DNA of 64,000 nt from Micromonospora halophytica. Its GTDB lineage: Bacteria; Actinomycetota; Actinomycetes; Mycobacteriales; Micromonosporaceae. This document shows, piece by piece, positions 43,191 through 54,200 of the stretch. Each line of letters begins with the position of its first letter. Within the stretch, counting starts at the first letter, position 1. The notes under the pieces were generated by a model, which saw nothing but the letters and a program-made list of their open reading frames with translations, did not search any database and was not told the origin of the DNA. Location of the stretch: the NCBI RefSeq assembly GCF_900090245.1, contig NZ_FMDN01000002.1:310001-374000 (forward strand), in the 5' to 3' direction. The translations under genes and the position numbers were made by a program.

Positions 43191-44786
43191 ATGACGGACG
43201 GGACGGCGTACGACGTGGTGGTGGTCGGAGGCGGCGCGGCCGGACTCAGCGGGGCCCTGGCGCTGGGGCGCTCCCGCCGGTCGGTGCTGGTGGTGGACGG
43301 CGGCGTGCCGCGCAACGCCCCCGCCGGGCAGGTGCACAACTTCCTCACCAACGAGGGCGTGTCCCCGGCCGAGCTGTACGCGAGGGGCCGCGCGGAGGTC
43401 GCCCGGTACGGCGTCGACGTGCTCGACGGCACGGTGACCACGGCACGCCGGCGGGACGACGCCGACAGGCTCCGGTTCGACGTGGAGCTGGCCGACGGGC
43501 GGCGGGTCCGGGCCCGCCGGCTGCTCGTCACCACCGGGTTGGTCGACGAACTGCCCGACGTGGCCGGGCTCGCCGAGCGGTGGGGCCGCGACGTCCTGCA
43601 CTGCCCGTACTGCCACGGGTGGGAGGTCCGGGACCGGGCGGTCGGCGTGCTCGCCACCGGTCCGACCGCCGTCCACCAGGCTCTGCTGTTCCGTCAGCTC
43701 ACCGACGACGTGGTGCTGTTCGCGCACACCGCGCCACCGCTGTCGCCGGAGCAGGCGGAACAGCTCGCCGCCCGGGGCGTACGGGTCGTCGAGGGAGCGG
43801 TGGCGGCGGTGGAGGTGGCCGGGGACCGGCTCACCGGCGTCCGGTTGGCCTCCGGCGAGGTGGTCGCCCGGCAGGCGCTGGCGGTGGCGCCCCGGTTCCA
43901 GGCGCGGGCCGACCTGCTCGCCGGCCTCGGGCTGGCCACCGGCGAGTTCCTGATGGCCGGTCAGGTGGTCGGCACGCATGTGCCCGCCGACCCGACGGGG
44001 GCCACGTCGGTTCCCGGGGTGTGGGTGGCCGGCAACGTGACCGACCTGGGCGCCACCGTGGTGGTGGCCGCCGCCGGCGGCATGAAGGCCGGCGCGGCGG
44101 TCAACGCCGACCTGGTCGCCGAGGACACCGACCGGGCGGTCGCCGCCCGGCGCGCGGCGCAGGCGGTCGACGAGCAGACCGCACGGCACTGGGACGAGCT
44201 GTACGCCGGTCGGGACCGGATGTGGAGCGGGCGGGCCAACCCGCACCTGGTCGAGGTGGCCGGCGCGCTGCCGCCGGGCACCGTGCTGGACCTGGGCTGC
44301 GGTGAGGGCGGCGACGCGATCTGGCTGGCCCGCCAGGGCTGGCGGGTGACCGCGGTCGACGTCTCCCGTACCGCGCTGGACCGGGCCGCGGCCGAGGCGG
44401 CCAGGGCGGGGATGGCCGAGCGGATCGACTTTCGCCGGCACGACCTGGCGCGCGGCTTCCCGGACGGGACATTCGACCTGGTCTCCGCGCAGTTCCTCCA
44501 GTCACCGATCGAGTTTCCCCGCGACCGGGTGCTGCGGGCGGCGGCCCGGGCGGTCGCCCCCGGCGGCCGGCTGCTGATCGTCGAGCACGGCGAGGTGCCG
44601 CCCTGGGCCCGCGCGCACCACCCGGACGTGTGCTTCCCCACCCCGCAGGAGACCCTGACCGCGCTGGAGCTGGACCCGGACGCCTGGCACACCGAGCGGG
44701 TGGAGACGGTGCGCCGCGAGGGCACCGGCCCGCACGGCGAGACCGGGCACCTGGTCGACAACCTCGTGCTGGTGCGCCGCCGCTGA
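43191..44786 (+). CDS. Thioredoxin-reductase-like FAD oxidoreductase fused to SAM methyltransferase
   Basis: A 531-aa fusion. Residues 1 to about 310 are a thioredoxin reductase-like flavoprotein: FAD motif VVVGGGAAGLSGALALG, redox pair CPYCHGWE near residue 138 and the FAD-closing VWVAGNVTDLGATVVVAAA. From about 325 a class I methyltransferase follows: ARHWDELYAGRDRMWSG, then SAM motif VLDLGCGEGGDAIWLA and the RRHDLARGFPDGTFDLVS segment, resembling TehB/thiopurine methyltransferases. CPYCHG also resembles dithiol oxidases such as GliT. A role oxidising or S-methylating small thiols is possible but unproven. ATG 43191 follows GAGGAGACGGGG. Confidence 0.87.
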   Translation: MTDGTAYDVVVVGGGAAGLSGALALGRSRRSVLVVDGGVPRNAPAGQVHNFLTNEGVSPAELYARGRAEVARYGVDVLDGTVTTARRRDDADRLRFDVELADGRRVRARRLLVTTGLVDELPDVAGLAERWGRDVLHCPYCHGWEVRDRAVGVLATGPTAVHQALLFRQLTDDVVLFAHTAPPLSPEQAEQLAARGVRVVEGAVAAVEVAGDRLTGVRLASGEVVARQALAVAPRFQARADLLAGLGLATGEFLMAGQVVGTHVPADPTGATSVPGVWVAGNVTDLGATVVVAAAGGMKAGAAVNADLVAEDTDRAVAARRAAQAVDEQTARHWDELYAGRDRMWSGRANPHLVEVAGALPPGTVLDLGCGEGGDAIWLARQGWRVTAVDVSRTALDRAAAEAARAGMAERIDFRRHDLARGFPDGTFDLVSAQFLQSPIEFPRDRVLRAAARAVAPGGRLLIVEHGEVPPWARAHHPDVCFPTPQETLTALELDPDAWHTERVETVRREGTGPHGETGHLVDNLVLVRRR

Positions 44787-44798
44787 CGACGGCGCGGG

Positions 44799-47700
44799 TC
44801 AGGACTCCATGACCCGCTGCATCGCCGCCCGGGACCGCCGGCCGGTGCGCAGGTACTCGTCGAGGAACTCCCCCGGATCGTCGTGGCCGAGCAGCCGGAC
44901 CACCCCGGCCAGCTCCACCCCGTGCCGGGGCAGCTGATCGCCGGCCCGGCCGCGCACCAGCATCAGCGCGTTGCGGACCTGCGCGGCCAGGGTCCAGCCG
45001 GCGGCCATCTCCGCGGCGTCGGTCGCATCGACCAGGCCGGCGTCGCGGGCCGCCGCGAGCGCGTCGAGGGTACGCGTGCCGCGCAGCTCCGGATGCGCCC
45101 CGGCGTGGCGGAGCTGGAGCAGCTGCACCGCCCACTCGACGTCTGCCAGGCCACCGCGCCCCAACTTGGTGTGGGTGGCCGGGTCGGCGCCCCGGGGCAG
45201 CCGCTCGTTCTCCACCCGGGCCTTGATCCGGCGGATCTCCACCACCTGCTCGCGGGTCAGCCCGTCGGCCGGGTACCGGACCGGATCCACCATCGCCTCG
45301 AACTGCGCGCCCAGGTCGGCGTCGCCGCAGACGAAGCGGGCCCGCAGCAGCGCCTGCGCCTCCCACACCTTCGACCAGCGGGCGTAGTACTGGGCGTACG
45401 CGGCGAGGCTGCGGACCAGGGGGCCCTGCCGTCCCTCGGGGCGCAGGTCGGCGTCGACGCCGAGCGGCGGATCGGGAGCGGGCATCCCGAGCAGCCGGCG
45501 CAGCTCCTCGGCGATGTGCTGCGCGGCGGCGCTGGCCGCGCTCTCCTGCGCCCCGGCGGGCGGGTCGTAGACGAAGAGCACGTCGGCGTCGGAGAGGTAG
45601 TTCGACTCGTACCCGCCGAGGCGGCCCATGCCGATCACCGCGAGGCGCAGCCCGGGCAGCGCCGGGTGGGCCGCCCGCGCGGTACGCAGCGCGGCGGCCA
45701 GGGTGGCGTCGGTGACGTCGGAGAGCGCGGTGCCCACGGCGGTGACGTCGGCCAGCGGGGCGGCGGGTGAGCCCCGCTCGGGGCGGGGGGCGAGCCCACC
45801 GGCCCGGCTGAGCACGTCGGCGCAGGCGATCCGGACCAGCTCCCGGCGGCGCAGGGCGCGGACCGCGCGGGTGGCCTCCACCGGGTCGTCGTGGCGGGCG
45901 GCGGCGGCCGTGAAGCCCTCGCAGAGCACCTCCCGCGAGCGCGGGGCCAGTTCGCTCTCCTCGGCCAGCAGGCGCAGCGCCTCCGGCTCCCGGGCCAGCA
46001 GGTCGGCCGCGTACCGGGAGGAGGAGAGCACCCGGGCCAGCCGGCGGGCCACCGGCCCGGAGTCGCGCAGCAGCCGCAGGTACCAGGGGGTGCTGCCGAG
46101 CTTGTCGGAGACCTGCCGGTAGTTGAGCAGGCCACGGTCCGGTTCGGGGGCGTCGGCGAACTCGCTGAGCAGCACCGGCAGCAGGGTGCGCTGGATGGCG
46201 GCGGTCCGGCTGACCCCGCCGGTGAGGGCCTGGAGGTGACGCAGCGCCCCGGCCGGGTCGGCGAAGCCGAGGATCTCCAGCCGGTGCCGGGCCGCCTCCG
46301 GGGTGAGCCGCAGCCCGTCGGCGGGCACCCGGGCCACCGACTCCAGCAGCGGCCGGTAGAGCAGCTTGGCGTGCAGCCGGCGTACCTCGGTGGCGTGGGC
46401 GACCCAGTCGGCGCGGAACGCTTCGACGGCGCTGCGGCCGGGCGTGGCGGTGTAGTCGAGCGCGGCGGCGAGCCAGCGCAGGGCGGCCGGCTCGGTCGGC
46501 ACGGTGTGGGTACGGCGCAGGCCCTGAAGCTGGAGTCGGTGCTCGACGCCGCGCAGGAAGCGGTACCCGCGCAGCAGCGCCTCGCCGTCGGCCCGGCCGA
46601 CGTAGCCGCCGGCGACCAGGGCACGCAGCGCGGGGATGGTGCCGGGCACCCGCAGTGACTCGTCGCCGCGCCCGTGCACCAGTTGCAGCAGCTGGACCGC
46701 GAACTCGATGTCCCGCAGCCCGCCCGAACCGCGCTTGATCTCGCGTTCCAGCTCCTTCGGCGGGATGTTCTCGATGATCTTGCGGCGCATCGCCCGGACG
46801 TCGGAGACCGCCTCGGGGCGTTCGGCGGCCCGCCACACCAGCGGGGCGAGCGCGTCGGCCCACTGCCGGGCCAGGTCGAGGTCACCGGCCGCCGGCCGGG
46901 CCTTGAGCAGCGCCTGGAACTCCCAGGTGCGGGCCCAGCGCTGGTAGTAGGCGAGGTGGCTGGCGAGGGTGCGGACCAGCGGGCCACGGTTGCCCTCGGG
47001 ACGCAGCGCGGCGTCGACCGGCCAGGCGACCAGCCCGCAGACGCCGATCAGCCGGGCGGCGACGGTGGTGCCGGCAGCCAGGTCGGCGTCGTCGGCGGCC
47101 ACGAAGATCACGTCGACGTCGGAGACGTAGTTCAGCTCGTCGCCGCCGCACTTGCCCATCGCCACCACCGCGAGCCGGGGCCGGGGCGTCCCCTCGGGCA
47201 GCTCGTCGACCGCGATCTCGTACGCGGCGGCCAGCGTGGCGTCGGCCAGCGCGGAGAGCGCGGCCATGGTCTGTTCCAGGCCGCGCCCGCCGGTCAGGTC
47301 GGCCGCCGCGATCCGCAGCAGCGCCAGCCGGTACGCCTGCCGCAGCACCGCCACCGGCTGGGTGGCGGCGGTGAGCCGCCCGGCGAGGGCCAGGTCGAGC
47401 CGGCCTTCGGCGGTGGGGGCGAGCCCGTCCGGGGCGGTGCGCAGCACGGTCCACTGCTCCGGATTGGCCACCAGGTGATCGCCGAGCGCCGAGGAGGCAC
47501 CGAGCACGGCGACCAGCCGGCGGCGCAGCCCCGGGTCGTCGCAGAGCGCGGCGATCAGCGCGGACCCGCCGGCGCCGTCCGCCGTGACACGCCGCTCCGC
47601 CTCGACCATGCGGTGCAGCTGGCGGAGGGCCAGGTCCGGGTCGGCGGCCCGGGAGAGCGCCGCCAGCAGCTCGGCGGCCAGCTCGTCGGCGGGCTCCTGC

Positions 47701-47816
47701 TCCTCGGTACGCCACAGCCCGAGCCCGTCCGGGCCGAGCAGGTCCGCCGCGCGGGCCCCGCCGTCGCCCTCGGCGAAGCCGTACCGGGCGAGGCGTCCCC
47801 TGGCCGGTCGGGTCAT
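44799..47816 (-). CDS. glnE: Bifunctional glutamine synthetase adenylyltransferase/deadenylase GlnE
   Basis: A 1005-aa enzyme that adds AMP to, or removes it from, the regulatory tyrosine of GlnA. Two nucleotidyltransferase domains are seen: [19 protein letters not shown] near residue 230 and [20 protein letters not shown] near residue 730, each with the D-x-D metal pair. Linker and C-terminal helical domains have normal length. ATG 47816 (MTRPARGRL) lies one base after the stop of the amidotransferase gene, so both are in one operon. Its target GlnA is encoded at 35808-37232. Confidence 0.95.
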   Translation of the reverse strand: MTRPARGRLARYGFAEGDGGARAADLLGPDGLGLWRTEEQEPADELAAELLAALSRAADPDLALRQLHRMVEAERRVTADGAGGSALIAALCDDPGLRRRLVAVLGASSALGDHLVANPEQWTVLRTAPDGLAPTAEGRLDLALAGRLTAATQPVAVLRQAYRLALLRIAAADLTGGRGLEQTMAALSALADATLAAAYEIAVDELPEGTPRPRLAVVAMGKCGGDELNYVSDVDVIFVAADDADLAAGTTVAARLIGVCGLVAWPVDAALRPEGNRGPLVRTLASHLAYYQRWARTWEFQALLKARPAAGDLDLARQWADALAPLVWRAAERPEAVSDVRAMRRKIIENIPPKELEREIKRGSGGLRDIEFAVQLLQLVHGRGDESLRVPGTIPALRALVAGGYVGRADGEALLRGYRFLRGVEHRLQLQGLRRTHTVPTEPAALRWLAAALDYTATPGRSAVEAFRADWVAHATEVRRLHAKLLYRPLLESVARVPADGLRLTPEAARHRLEILGFADPAGALRHLQALTGGVSRTAAIQRTLLPVLLSEFADAPEPDRGLLNYRQVSDKLGSTPWYLRLLRDSGPVARRLARVLSSSRYAADLLAREPEALRLLAEESELAPRSREVLCEGFTAAAARHDDPVEATRAVRALRRRELVRIACADVLSRAGGLAPRPERGSPAAPLADVTAVGTALSDVTDATLAAALRTARAAHPALPGLRLAVIGMGRLGGYESNYLSDADVLFVYDPPAGAQESAASAAAQHIAEELRRLLGMPAPDPPLGVDADLRPEGRQGPLVRSLAAYAQYYARWSKVWEAQALLRARFVCGDADLGAQFEAMVDPVRYPADGLTREQVVEIRRIKARVENERLPRGADPATHTKLGRGGLADVEWAVQLLQLRHAGAHPELRGTRTLDALAAARDAGLVDATDAAEMAAGWTLAAQVRNALMLVRGRAGDQLPRHGVELAGVVRLLGHDDPGEFLDEYLRTGRRSRAAMQRVMES

Positions 47817-47817
47817 G

Positions 47818-48585
47818 TCAGTGCCCGAGCAGGGGCAGGCCGGTGCGGACGGTGTCGTCGCCCAGCTCACCGCGGGCGAGGGCGGCGAAGCGGATCGCGA
47901 ACGGCTGCCAGACCTCCTCCACGTCGGCCATCACCCGGTCGCAGGCGGCCACCACCAGTTCCGGGTCGTACCCCAGCTCGGCCAGGAGCGCCGAGTCGCG
48001 GGACCAGTCGGCGATCATCGCGGTGTCGCACTCGATGTGGAACTGCAGGCCCCAGGCCCGGTCGCCGAGGCGGAACGCCTGGTGCGGGTAACGGGTGGAG
48101 GCGGCCAGCAGGGTCGCGCCCCGGGGCAGCTCGGTGATCTCGTCGGTGTGCCACTGCAGGACGTCCGGGATGAGCGGCACGTACCGGAAGAGCGGGTCGG
48201 CCTCGGCGGCGTCCCGCCTGCCGACGACGCCGGGCCCGACCTCCGGGCCGGACGGGCTGCGCTCGACCACGCCGGCGTGCGCGGTCGCCAGCAGTTGCGC
48301 GCCGAGGCAGACGCCGAGGGTGGGCACCCGGTGCCGGACGGCCTTGCGCAGCAGCCCTTCCAGCGCGGGGAACCAGGGCGCCCCCGGGGTGCCGTCGGGC
48401 AGCGGGTACGCCTGCTGCTCGCCGCCGAGCACCACCAGTGCCGCGTACCCCTCAAGGTCGGCGGGGAGCGCGTCGCCCGCATGCGGACGCAGCACCCGCA
48501 GGTCGAGGCCCCCCTCGGTCAGCCACTCCCCCAGCCGGCGGAGGTCGTCGGTCGGGTCGTTCTCGATCACCAGCGCGGTCGCCAC
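47818..48585 (-). CDS. Class I glutamine amidotransferase-like protein
   Basis: A 255-aa stand-alone class I glutaminase domain. The nucleophile Cys is in [11 protein letters not shown] and the His and Glu are in [10 protein letters not shown], so the catalytic triad is complete. No synthetase domain is attached. It is one base from glnE. It could be related to GuaA-type or gamma-glutamyl hydrolase-like proteins (PuuD/YfeJ class); the substrate is not known. GTG 48585 lies six bases after TAGCCT, a leaderless pattern. Confidence 0.87.
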   Translation of the reverse strand: MATALVIENDPTDDLRRLGEWLTEGGLDLRVLRPHAGDALPADLEGYAALVVLGGEQQAYPLPDGTPGAPWFPALEGLLRKAVRHRVPTLGVCLGAQLLATAHAGVVERSPSGPEVGPGVVGRRDAAEADPLFRYVPLIPDVLQWHTDEITELPRGATLLAASTRYPHQAFRLGDRAWGLQFHIECDTAMIADWSRDSALLAELGYDPELVVAACDRVMADVEEVWQPFAIRFAALARGELGDDTVRTGLPLLGH

Positions 48586-48594
48586 GGGTCGAGG

Positions 48595-49230
48595 CTATCG
48601 GGTGCCGTGGACCGCGTCGGAGCGGCACGGCGTGCCCGTGGTGTCGGCGCGCAGGGCGTCGAGCATCCGGCCCAGCGCCGCCCGGGTGGCGGAGAGGTCA
48701 GCCGGGTCGGTCGAGCGGGCGAGCCAGAGCGCCGCCTCGTTCATCGCGCCGGAGAGCAGGTGGGTCAGCGGGGCGACCGGTTGCCGGGGAATCAGGCCGG
48801 CCGCCAGCAGATCGGTCAGCGCCTCGGCCAGGTGGCGGCCGGAGGCCGCCTCGTCCAGCGCCCGCCACTCGTGCCAGCCGAGCACGGCAGGACCGTCGAC
48901 CAGCATGATCCGTTGCAGGTCGGGGTCGGTGCTGGCGGTGAGGAACTCCTGGCAGCCGGCGGTGAACCGCGTCCAGGGGTCGTCGTGCGCGTCGGCGGCG
49001 GTCGCGACGCGCCGGCCGACCTCGTCCTGGACCTCCGCGAGCACGGCCCGGAACAGCTTCTCCTTGCTGGCGAAGTGGTGGTAGAGCGCGCCCTTGGTCA
49101 CCCCGGCGACGCGCACGATCTCGGCCAGCCCGACGGCCGCGTAGCCGCGGTCGGCGAAGAGCCGCCGGCTCTGCCGCAGCAGTTCCCGGCGGGTCTGCTC
49201 CCGTTGTTGCGCCCGGACGCCCTGCACCAT
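48595..49230 (-). CDS. TetR-family transcriptional regulator
   Basis: A protein of about 211 aa with an N-terminal TetR helix-turn-helix ([20 protein letters not shown], then [16 protein letters not shown]) and a helical ligand-binding domain. ATG 49230 and GTG 49227 both fit a GGAGG site. The divergent glyoxalase-like gene is separated by two near-identical 15-bp palindromes exactly 33 bp apart, almost certainly its operators. It is therefore an autoregulated repressor of that gene. Confidence 0.9.
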   Translation of the reverse strand: MVQGVRAQQREQTRRELLRQSRRLFADRGYAAVGLAEIVRVAGVTKGALYHHFASKEKLFRAVLAEVQDEVGRRVATAADAHDDPWTRFTAGCQEFLTASTDPDLQRIMLVDGPAVLGWHEWRALDEAASGRHLAEALTDLLAAGLIPRQPVAPLTHLLSGAMNEAALWLARSTDPADLSATRAALGRMLDALRADTTGTPCRSDAVHGTR

Positions 49231-49244
49231 CACCCCTCCATTGA

Positions 49245-49292
49245 CATACCGACGGTATGCGAACTACCGTCCTCTCGCATACCGATGGTATG
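49245..49292. promoter_or_regulatory. Twin TetR operators and promoter
   Basis: CATACCGACGGTATG at 49245-49259 and CATACCGATGGTATG at 49278-49292, centres 33 bp apart (three helical turns). TTGACA at 49241-49246 and TACCGT at 49265-49270 (18-bp spacer) form a likely promoter for the glyoxalase gene; the repressor sites overlap its -35 and start point. Confidence 0.85.
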
Positions 49293-49308
49293 CGAAGGGA
49301 ACCGCGTC

Positions 49309-49725
49309 ATGAACCTGACCAGCTTCTATCCGGTGATCTGCACCCGCGCGCTCGCCGAGTCCCACGACTTCTACCGCCGCCACTTCGGCTTCGAGACCAC
49401 CTTCGAGGCCGACTGGTACGTCAGCCTGCGCCGCCCCGGCCCGCCGGCGTACGAACTGGCGCTGCTCGACCACACCCACCCGACGCTCCCCGAGGCGTAC
49501 CGCGCGCCGGTGCGGGGACTGCTGCTCAACGTCGAGGTCGACGACGTCGACGCCGAGTGGGAGCGGCTCGTCGTCCGCAGCGGCCTCAAGGTCGAGTTGG
49601 CGCTGCGCAGTGAGGACTTCGGCCAGCGGCACTTCATCGTCGCCGCCCCCGACGGCGTGCTCGTCGACGTCATCACGCCCGTCCCGCCCACCGGCGAGTA
49701 CGCCGCCCGGTACGTCGACGCGTGA
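49309..49725 (+). CDS. Glyoxalase/VOC superfamily protein
   Basis: A 138-aa protein with two beta-alpha-beta-beta-beta modules of the vicinal oxygen chelate fold ([39 protein letters not shown], and [15 protein letters not shown] in the second half). Metal-ligand positions are only partly visible. It is controlled by the divergent TetR protein. Bleomycin/fosfomycin-type resistance or metabolite detoxification would fit the family, but no substrate can be assigned. ATG 49309 follows GAAGGGA. Confidence 0.85.
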   Translation: MNLTSFYPVICTRALAESHDFYRRHFGFETTFEADWYVSLRRPGPPAYELALLDHTHPTLPEAYRAPVRGLLLNVEVDDVDAEWERLVVRSGLKVELALRSEDFGQRHFIVAAPDGVLVDVITPVPPTGEYAARYVDA

Positions 49726-49753
49726 GCCCGCCCTCGCACTAGGCTCTGCCGCT

Positions 49754-50707
49754 GTGATCACCGACGACTGCCGGCGCCCACCGGTCCTGCGTCCCGGCGA
49801 CACGGTCATGCTGGTGTCGCCGTCCGGGCCGACCCGGCCGGAGCGGGTGGCCCGGGGCGTCGAACTGCTGACCGGCTGGGGGCTGCGCCCGGTGCCCGCC
49901 CCGAACGTGTACGCCCGGCGCGGCTACCTCGCCGGTGACGACGGGCTGCGCGCCGCCGACCTGAACACCGCCTTCGCCGACCCCGAGGTGCGCGGGGTGA
50001 TCTGCACCCGGGGCGGCTACGGCGCGCAGCGGGTGGTCGACCTGATCGACATGGTCGCGGTACGCCGGGACCCGAAGGTGGTGGCCGGCTTCTCGGACAT
50101 CACCGCCCTGCAGTTCGCGCTCTGGCGGGGTGCCCGGCTGGCCGGTGTGCACGGGCCGGGCGCGGCCTGGCTGGACGAGCGCACCCCACCCCGCTCGGCG
50201 GAGTCGCTGCACGCCGCGCTGATGACCACGGAACCGGTGACGGTCGCGGCGGTCGCCGAGGAGGAGACCTTCGGCGTACGGGTGCCGGGGCGGGCCGAGG
50301 GAACGCTGCTCGGTGGGAACCTCTGCCTGATCACCGCCTCGATCGGCACCCCGGACATGCCGGACCTCACCGGTGCGGTGCTGCTGGTCGAGGAGGTGCA
50401 GGAGCCGCCGTACAAGGTCGACCGGATGCTCACCCACCTGCGCCGGGTCGGGGCACTGGACGGGATCGCCGGGGTGGCGGTGGGCCAGTTCACCGAGTGC
50501 GCCGACGGCTGGGACACCACGGTCGCCGACGTGCTCACCGAGCGACTCGGCGACCTGGGCGTCCCCGTCCTCGGCGGCCTGCCGATCGGGCACGGCGTCG
50601 GCCAGCTCACCGTGCCGGTCGGCACCCCGGCCGTCCTCGACGCCACCGCCGGCACCCTCACCGTCGCCCCCGCCGTGCGCGGGGTGGAACTGTCAGCGCA
50701 TTCATAG
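49754..50707 (+). CDS. LD-carboxypeptidase (S66 family)
   Basis: A 317-aa cytosolic peptidase that in the family cleaves L,D bonds of recycled murein peptides. It has the N-terminal GDTVMLVSPSGPTRP, the ICTRGGYGAQRVVDLID segment, the nucleophile serine region KVVAGFSDITALQ and the C-terminal Glu-His part (VEEVQEPPYKVDRML...GLPIGHG). It could instead belong to the related microcin C7 immunity (MccF) branch, which the sequence alone does not exclude. GTG 49754 lies eight bases after TAGGCT (leaderless pattern). Confidence 0.88.
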   Translation: MITDDCRRPPVLRPGDTVMLVSPSGPTRPERVARGVELLTGWGLRPVPAPNVYARRGYLAGDDGLRAADLNTAFADPEVRGVICTRGGYGAQRVVDLIDMVAVRRDPKVVAGFSDITALQFALWRGARLAGVHGPGAAWLDERTPPRSAESLHAALMTTEPVTVAAVAEEETFGVRVPGRAEGTLLGGNLCLITASIGTPDMPDLTGAVLLVEEVQEPPYKVDRMLTHLRRVGALDGIAGVAVGQFTECADGWDTTVADVLTERLGDLGVPVLGGLPIGHGVGQLTVPVGTPAVLDATAGTLTVAPAVRGVELSAHS

Positions 50708-50783
50708 GATCGGCACGGGTTCGTCCCAGGTCCCGGGGTCACCGTCGGTCATGGCAACACACACCGACGAGAGGGAGACACCG

Positions 50784-51239
50784 ATGTCCCGCACGATGTC
50801 GAAGAAGCACCTGCTGGCCGGACTGGCCGCCGCCGGGGTACTCGGCGTGGGGATCGCCGCCCCGACGGTGGCCTTCGCCGAGGACGCCACTCCGTCGCCG
50901 AGCGCCAGCACCAGGCAGGACACCGACCGGCACGACCGCCGGGCGGAGCGGCAGGCCGAGTTCGCCGAGGCGCTGGCGAAGGAGCTGGGCGTCCCGACCG
51001 ACAAGGTGACGGCGGCCCTGGAGAAGCTGCACGAGCAGCGCAAGGCCGACCGGCCGGAGCGTCCGTCGACCGAGGACCGGCAGGCGAAGCTCGCCGAGCG
51101 GCTGGCCCAGGCCGTCGAGGACGGCAAGCTCACCCAGGAGCAGGCCGACGCGATCACGAAGGCCGCCGAGTCCGGCGTCATGCCGGGCCCGGGCGGCCGG
51201 GGCCACCACGGCGGCGGTCCGGGTATGGCCGGCAAGTGA
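50784..51239 (+). CDS. Small secreted protein with charged helical domain
   Basis: A 151-aa exported protein. A signal peptide (KKHLLAGLAAAGVLGVGIAA, cut near AFA) is followed by two related helical units (EALAKELGVPTDKVTAALEK and LAQAVEDGKLTQEQADAIT) of a type repeated in actinobacterial secreted proteins. A Gly/His-rich end (GRGHHGGGPGM) might bind metal. ATG 50784 follows GAGGGAG. It has its own strong terminator. Function unknown. Confidence 0.8.
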   Translation: MSRTMSKKHLLAGLAAAGVLGVGIAAPTVAFAEDATPSPSASTRQDTDRHDRRAERQAEFAEALAKELGVPTDKVTAALEKLHEQRKADRPERPSTEDRQAKLAERLAQAVEDGKLTQEQADAITKAAESGVMPGPGGRGHHGGGPGMAGK

Positions 51240-51246
51240 GCCGAAC

Positions 51247-51275
51247 GGCCCCGCCGGCACCATGCCGGCGGGGCC
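51247..51275. terminator. Bidirectional hairpin terminator
   Basis: A perfect 13-bp stem (51247-51259 with 51263-51275) and a 3-nt loop between the convergent small secreted protein and amylase genes. Confidence 0.75.
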
Positions 51276-51293
51276 GTGTCGGGCGGGGCAGGG

Positions 51294-54200
51294 TCACTTC
51301 AGGTACGGACCGTCCGCGCCGATCTTGCCGGGCGCGGGGTTGCCGGGCAGGTCCAGCACGTAGACGCGCAGGTTGCCCTTGCCGCTGACCGAGGCGGTGA
51401 GGGTGCCGTTGGTGACGGTCCGCACGTCCCCGGTGACCGCGTCGCGGTACGTGCCGTTCGGCACGCCGCTGAACGTCGCGCCCCCCGAGACGGTGACCAG
51501 CGCGAAGCTGTCCACCCCGCCGCCGGTGTACCGGCGCTTGTACGCCATGCCGCCGCTGACCCCCTCGGTGGAGTACTGCCCCTTCTGCAGGGCGGGGATC
51601 GCCCGGCGGATCCGGTTGAGCCGCTGTACGTGCTTGACCAGTGGCTTGTCCAGGGTGGCCGCGACGGCTCCGCTGGCACTGCCGACCACCCCGAAGTCGC
51701 TGGCGGTGACGGTGCCGGCGAGGTGGTCGCCGTAGTAGGCCCGGCCGGTGGTGGCGAGCGGGCAGGTCGGCCCGCAGTCGATCTTCGCGCCCTTCTGGAA
51801 CTCGATCTCGGAGCCGTAGTAGAGGGTCGGGACGCCCCGGAACGTCCACATCAGGCTCATGTTCTCCGCCCAGGCGTCGGTGCCACCGGTGTAGCGGGTG
51901 TTCGACTTGTTCGGCCCGTAGTCGTGACTGTCGACGTAGACGACGTTGTAGGTGGCGTCGTTGTAGCTGTCGTCGGAGTCCCTGCCGTTGCCGAAGGCGT
52001 TGTACGCGTCGCCGAAGTTCATGTGCATCCGCATGTCGATGACGTTCATGCCGGAGAACTTCGAGTGGTCCGGCGCATGGTACGTGTTGCCGTGCAGGAA
52101 GGCGTTGTCACTGGTGGGCTGGCCGTTCGGGCCGAGCAGCTGCTCGTAGTCGTACTGCTCGATCGCGGCGCGGACGTCGTCCGGGCTGTACTCCCTGCGC
52201 TCCTTCCAGGTGAAGAACTGCGCGGAGTGGTTGACCGAGCCCCGGTTCCACTTGTCGTTGACGAAGGCGGCGACCTCGCCGAAGACGTAGAAGTCCCTGC
52301 CCTTCTCGCCGTGCCTGGCCACCGCGTGCTGCTGGATGGCCGGCAGGAAACGCCGGTTCCAGGTGACCCGGGGGATGTGCACGGCGGTGTCGACCCGGAA
52401 GCCGTCCACCCCCATGTCGATGTACTTGTTGTAGACGTCGATCAGGTACTGCTGGACGGTGGCGTTCTCGGTGTTGAAGTCGGCCAGGTCCTCGTGCAGC
52501 CAGCAACTGCGGGAGTCCTCGCCCTCCCAGTTGCCGATCCAGCACTGGTGGTAGAGGTCGGCCGGGAAGAGCTTGCTGGTCGGCGTGGGCCACTGGCAGT
52601 GGTAGACGGTGTAGCCCTCCTGGCTGTAGGAGCCGTTCGGGGTGCCCCAGCGCAGGCACTGGTTGCCGGCCGGCGCAGTGGACGACCACAGGTCGCCGGT
52701 GTACGGCCGGCCCTTGGCCTTGGCGTTCTGCGCCGCGGTCAGCGTCGGGTCGTTCCCGTCGTGCTCGACCATCGGGTCGTACTCCCGGCCGGCCTGCGGC
52801 TGGTCGTACCACCACTTCCACTGCTCGTCGCGGGTGCCGTACACGGTCGGGGTGAACAGGCCCGCGGCGCCCCAGCGGGAGCTGTGGTTGTAGACCACGT
52901 CCTGGAAGATCTTGATGCCCTTGGCGTGCGCCGCGTTGATCAGCTCCTGGTAACTCGCACCCGGGCTCTCCAGGCGCGGGTCGACCCGGTGGAAGTCCCA
53001 GCCGTGGTAGCCGTGGAAGTCGTAGTCGGAGCGGTTGAGGACCACCGGCGTGATCCAGATCGCGGAGAAGCCGAGTGCCTTGACGTAGTCCAGCTTGTCG
53101 ATCAGGCCCTTGAAGTCGCCCCGGAACATCGGATCGTCGTTGGCCGCGTTGCCGGACTTCACGTGCTGGCTGCCGCCCCGGTTGTTGCCGCTGTCGCCGT
53201 CGGCGAACCGGGCGGTCATCACGAAGTAGATGCTGTCCTCGCGCGGGTCGCCGCCGAGCGGCGAGCCACCCACCGGCGGCGCGGTGCCGGTGGTCGCCGT
53301 CGCGGGCGCGCTCGCCGCCGACCGGTTACCGGCCGCGTCGACGGCGCGCACCGTCCACGAGTACGCGGTGCGCGGCGCGAGGTCGTACGCGACGTACCGG
53401 GTGGCGCTGGTGGTGACGGTGACCGTGCCGGTCGGGCCGCCGGTGCGGGTGAGCTCGTACCCGGTCACCGCCCGGTCGTCGGTCGACGCGGTCCAGGCCA
53501 GCGTCACCGACAGCCCGTCGGCGGTGGCGGTGAGGCCGCCCGGTACGGACGGCGCGGTGGTGTCCGGCGCGACGGGCACGCAGGGGTCGCTGGCGTTCGC
53601 GGTGACCACACCGCCCTTCACCGTGCTGCGCCCGGTGCCGATGGTGTAGTCGGCCCCGTTGTTGTTGTCCCAGCTGCCGGCGTTGTCGTTGAAAGCGGCG
53701 GTGAGCCCGGTCGCGGCGCCGAGGCTGACCACCCGCTTCGCCCAGCCGGCGCAGGCCGCCGCCATGGCCACGCCCGGCGCGGTGGTCCAGGTGCCGCCGT
53801 TCGGCCGGTAGTGGATGTTCGCCGCGTTCCACCCGCGCGTCGCGAGGTGGTAGTACACCTCGGCGGTGGCCCCGCCCGGGGACGGGCCGGCGCTGGTCGA
53901 CGGGCTCGGTGACGGGCTGCCGGTGGCGCACGGGTCGCCGGAGCCGATCTGCCCGGCGGCCACGGTGACCGTGCCGGTGCCGAGCCGGTAGTTGGCGCCG
54001 TTGTTGTTGTCCCAGACGCCGGCGCCGTTGGTGAAGACGACCTGGAGTCCGCCGGCCGCGCCCAGGTCGATGGTCCTGCGCCGCCAGCCGTCGCAGGCGG
54101 CGTCCATGGCGACGCCGGGCACCGGGGTCCAGGCCGCGCCGTCGACGCCGTAGTGGATGTTGACCGACGACCCCCAGGCCGCCGGGGGTTGGTAGTAGAC

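Noticed and set aside
42489..44786. Toxin-antitoxin or phage-defence pair
   Set aside because: The XRE protein has a cupin and its neighbour is a metabolic fusion enzyme. Neither toxin nor nuclease features are present.
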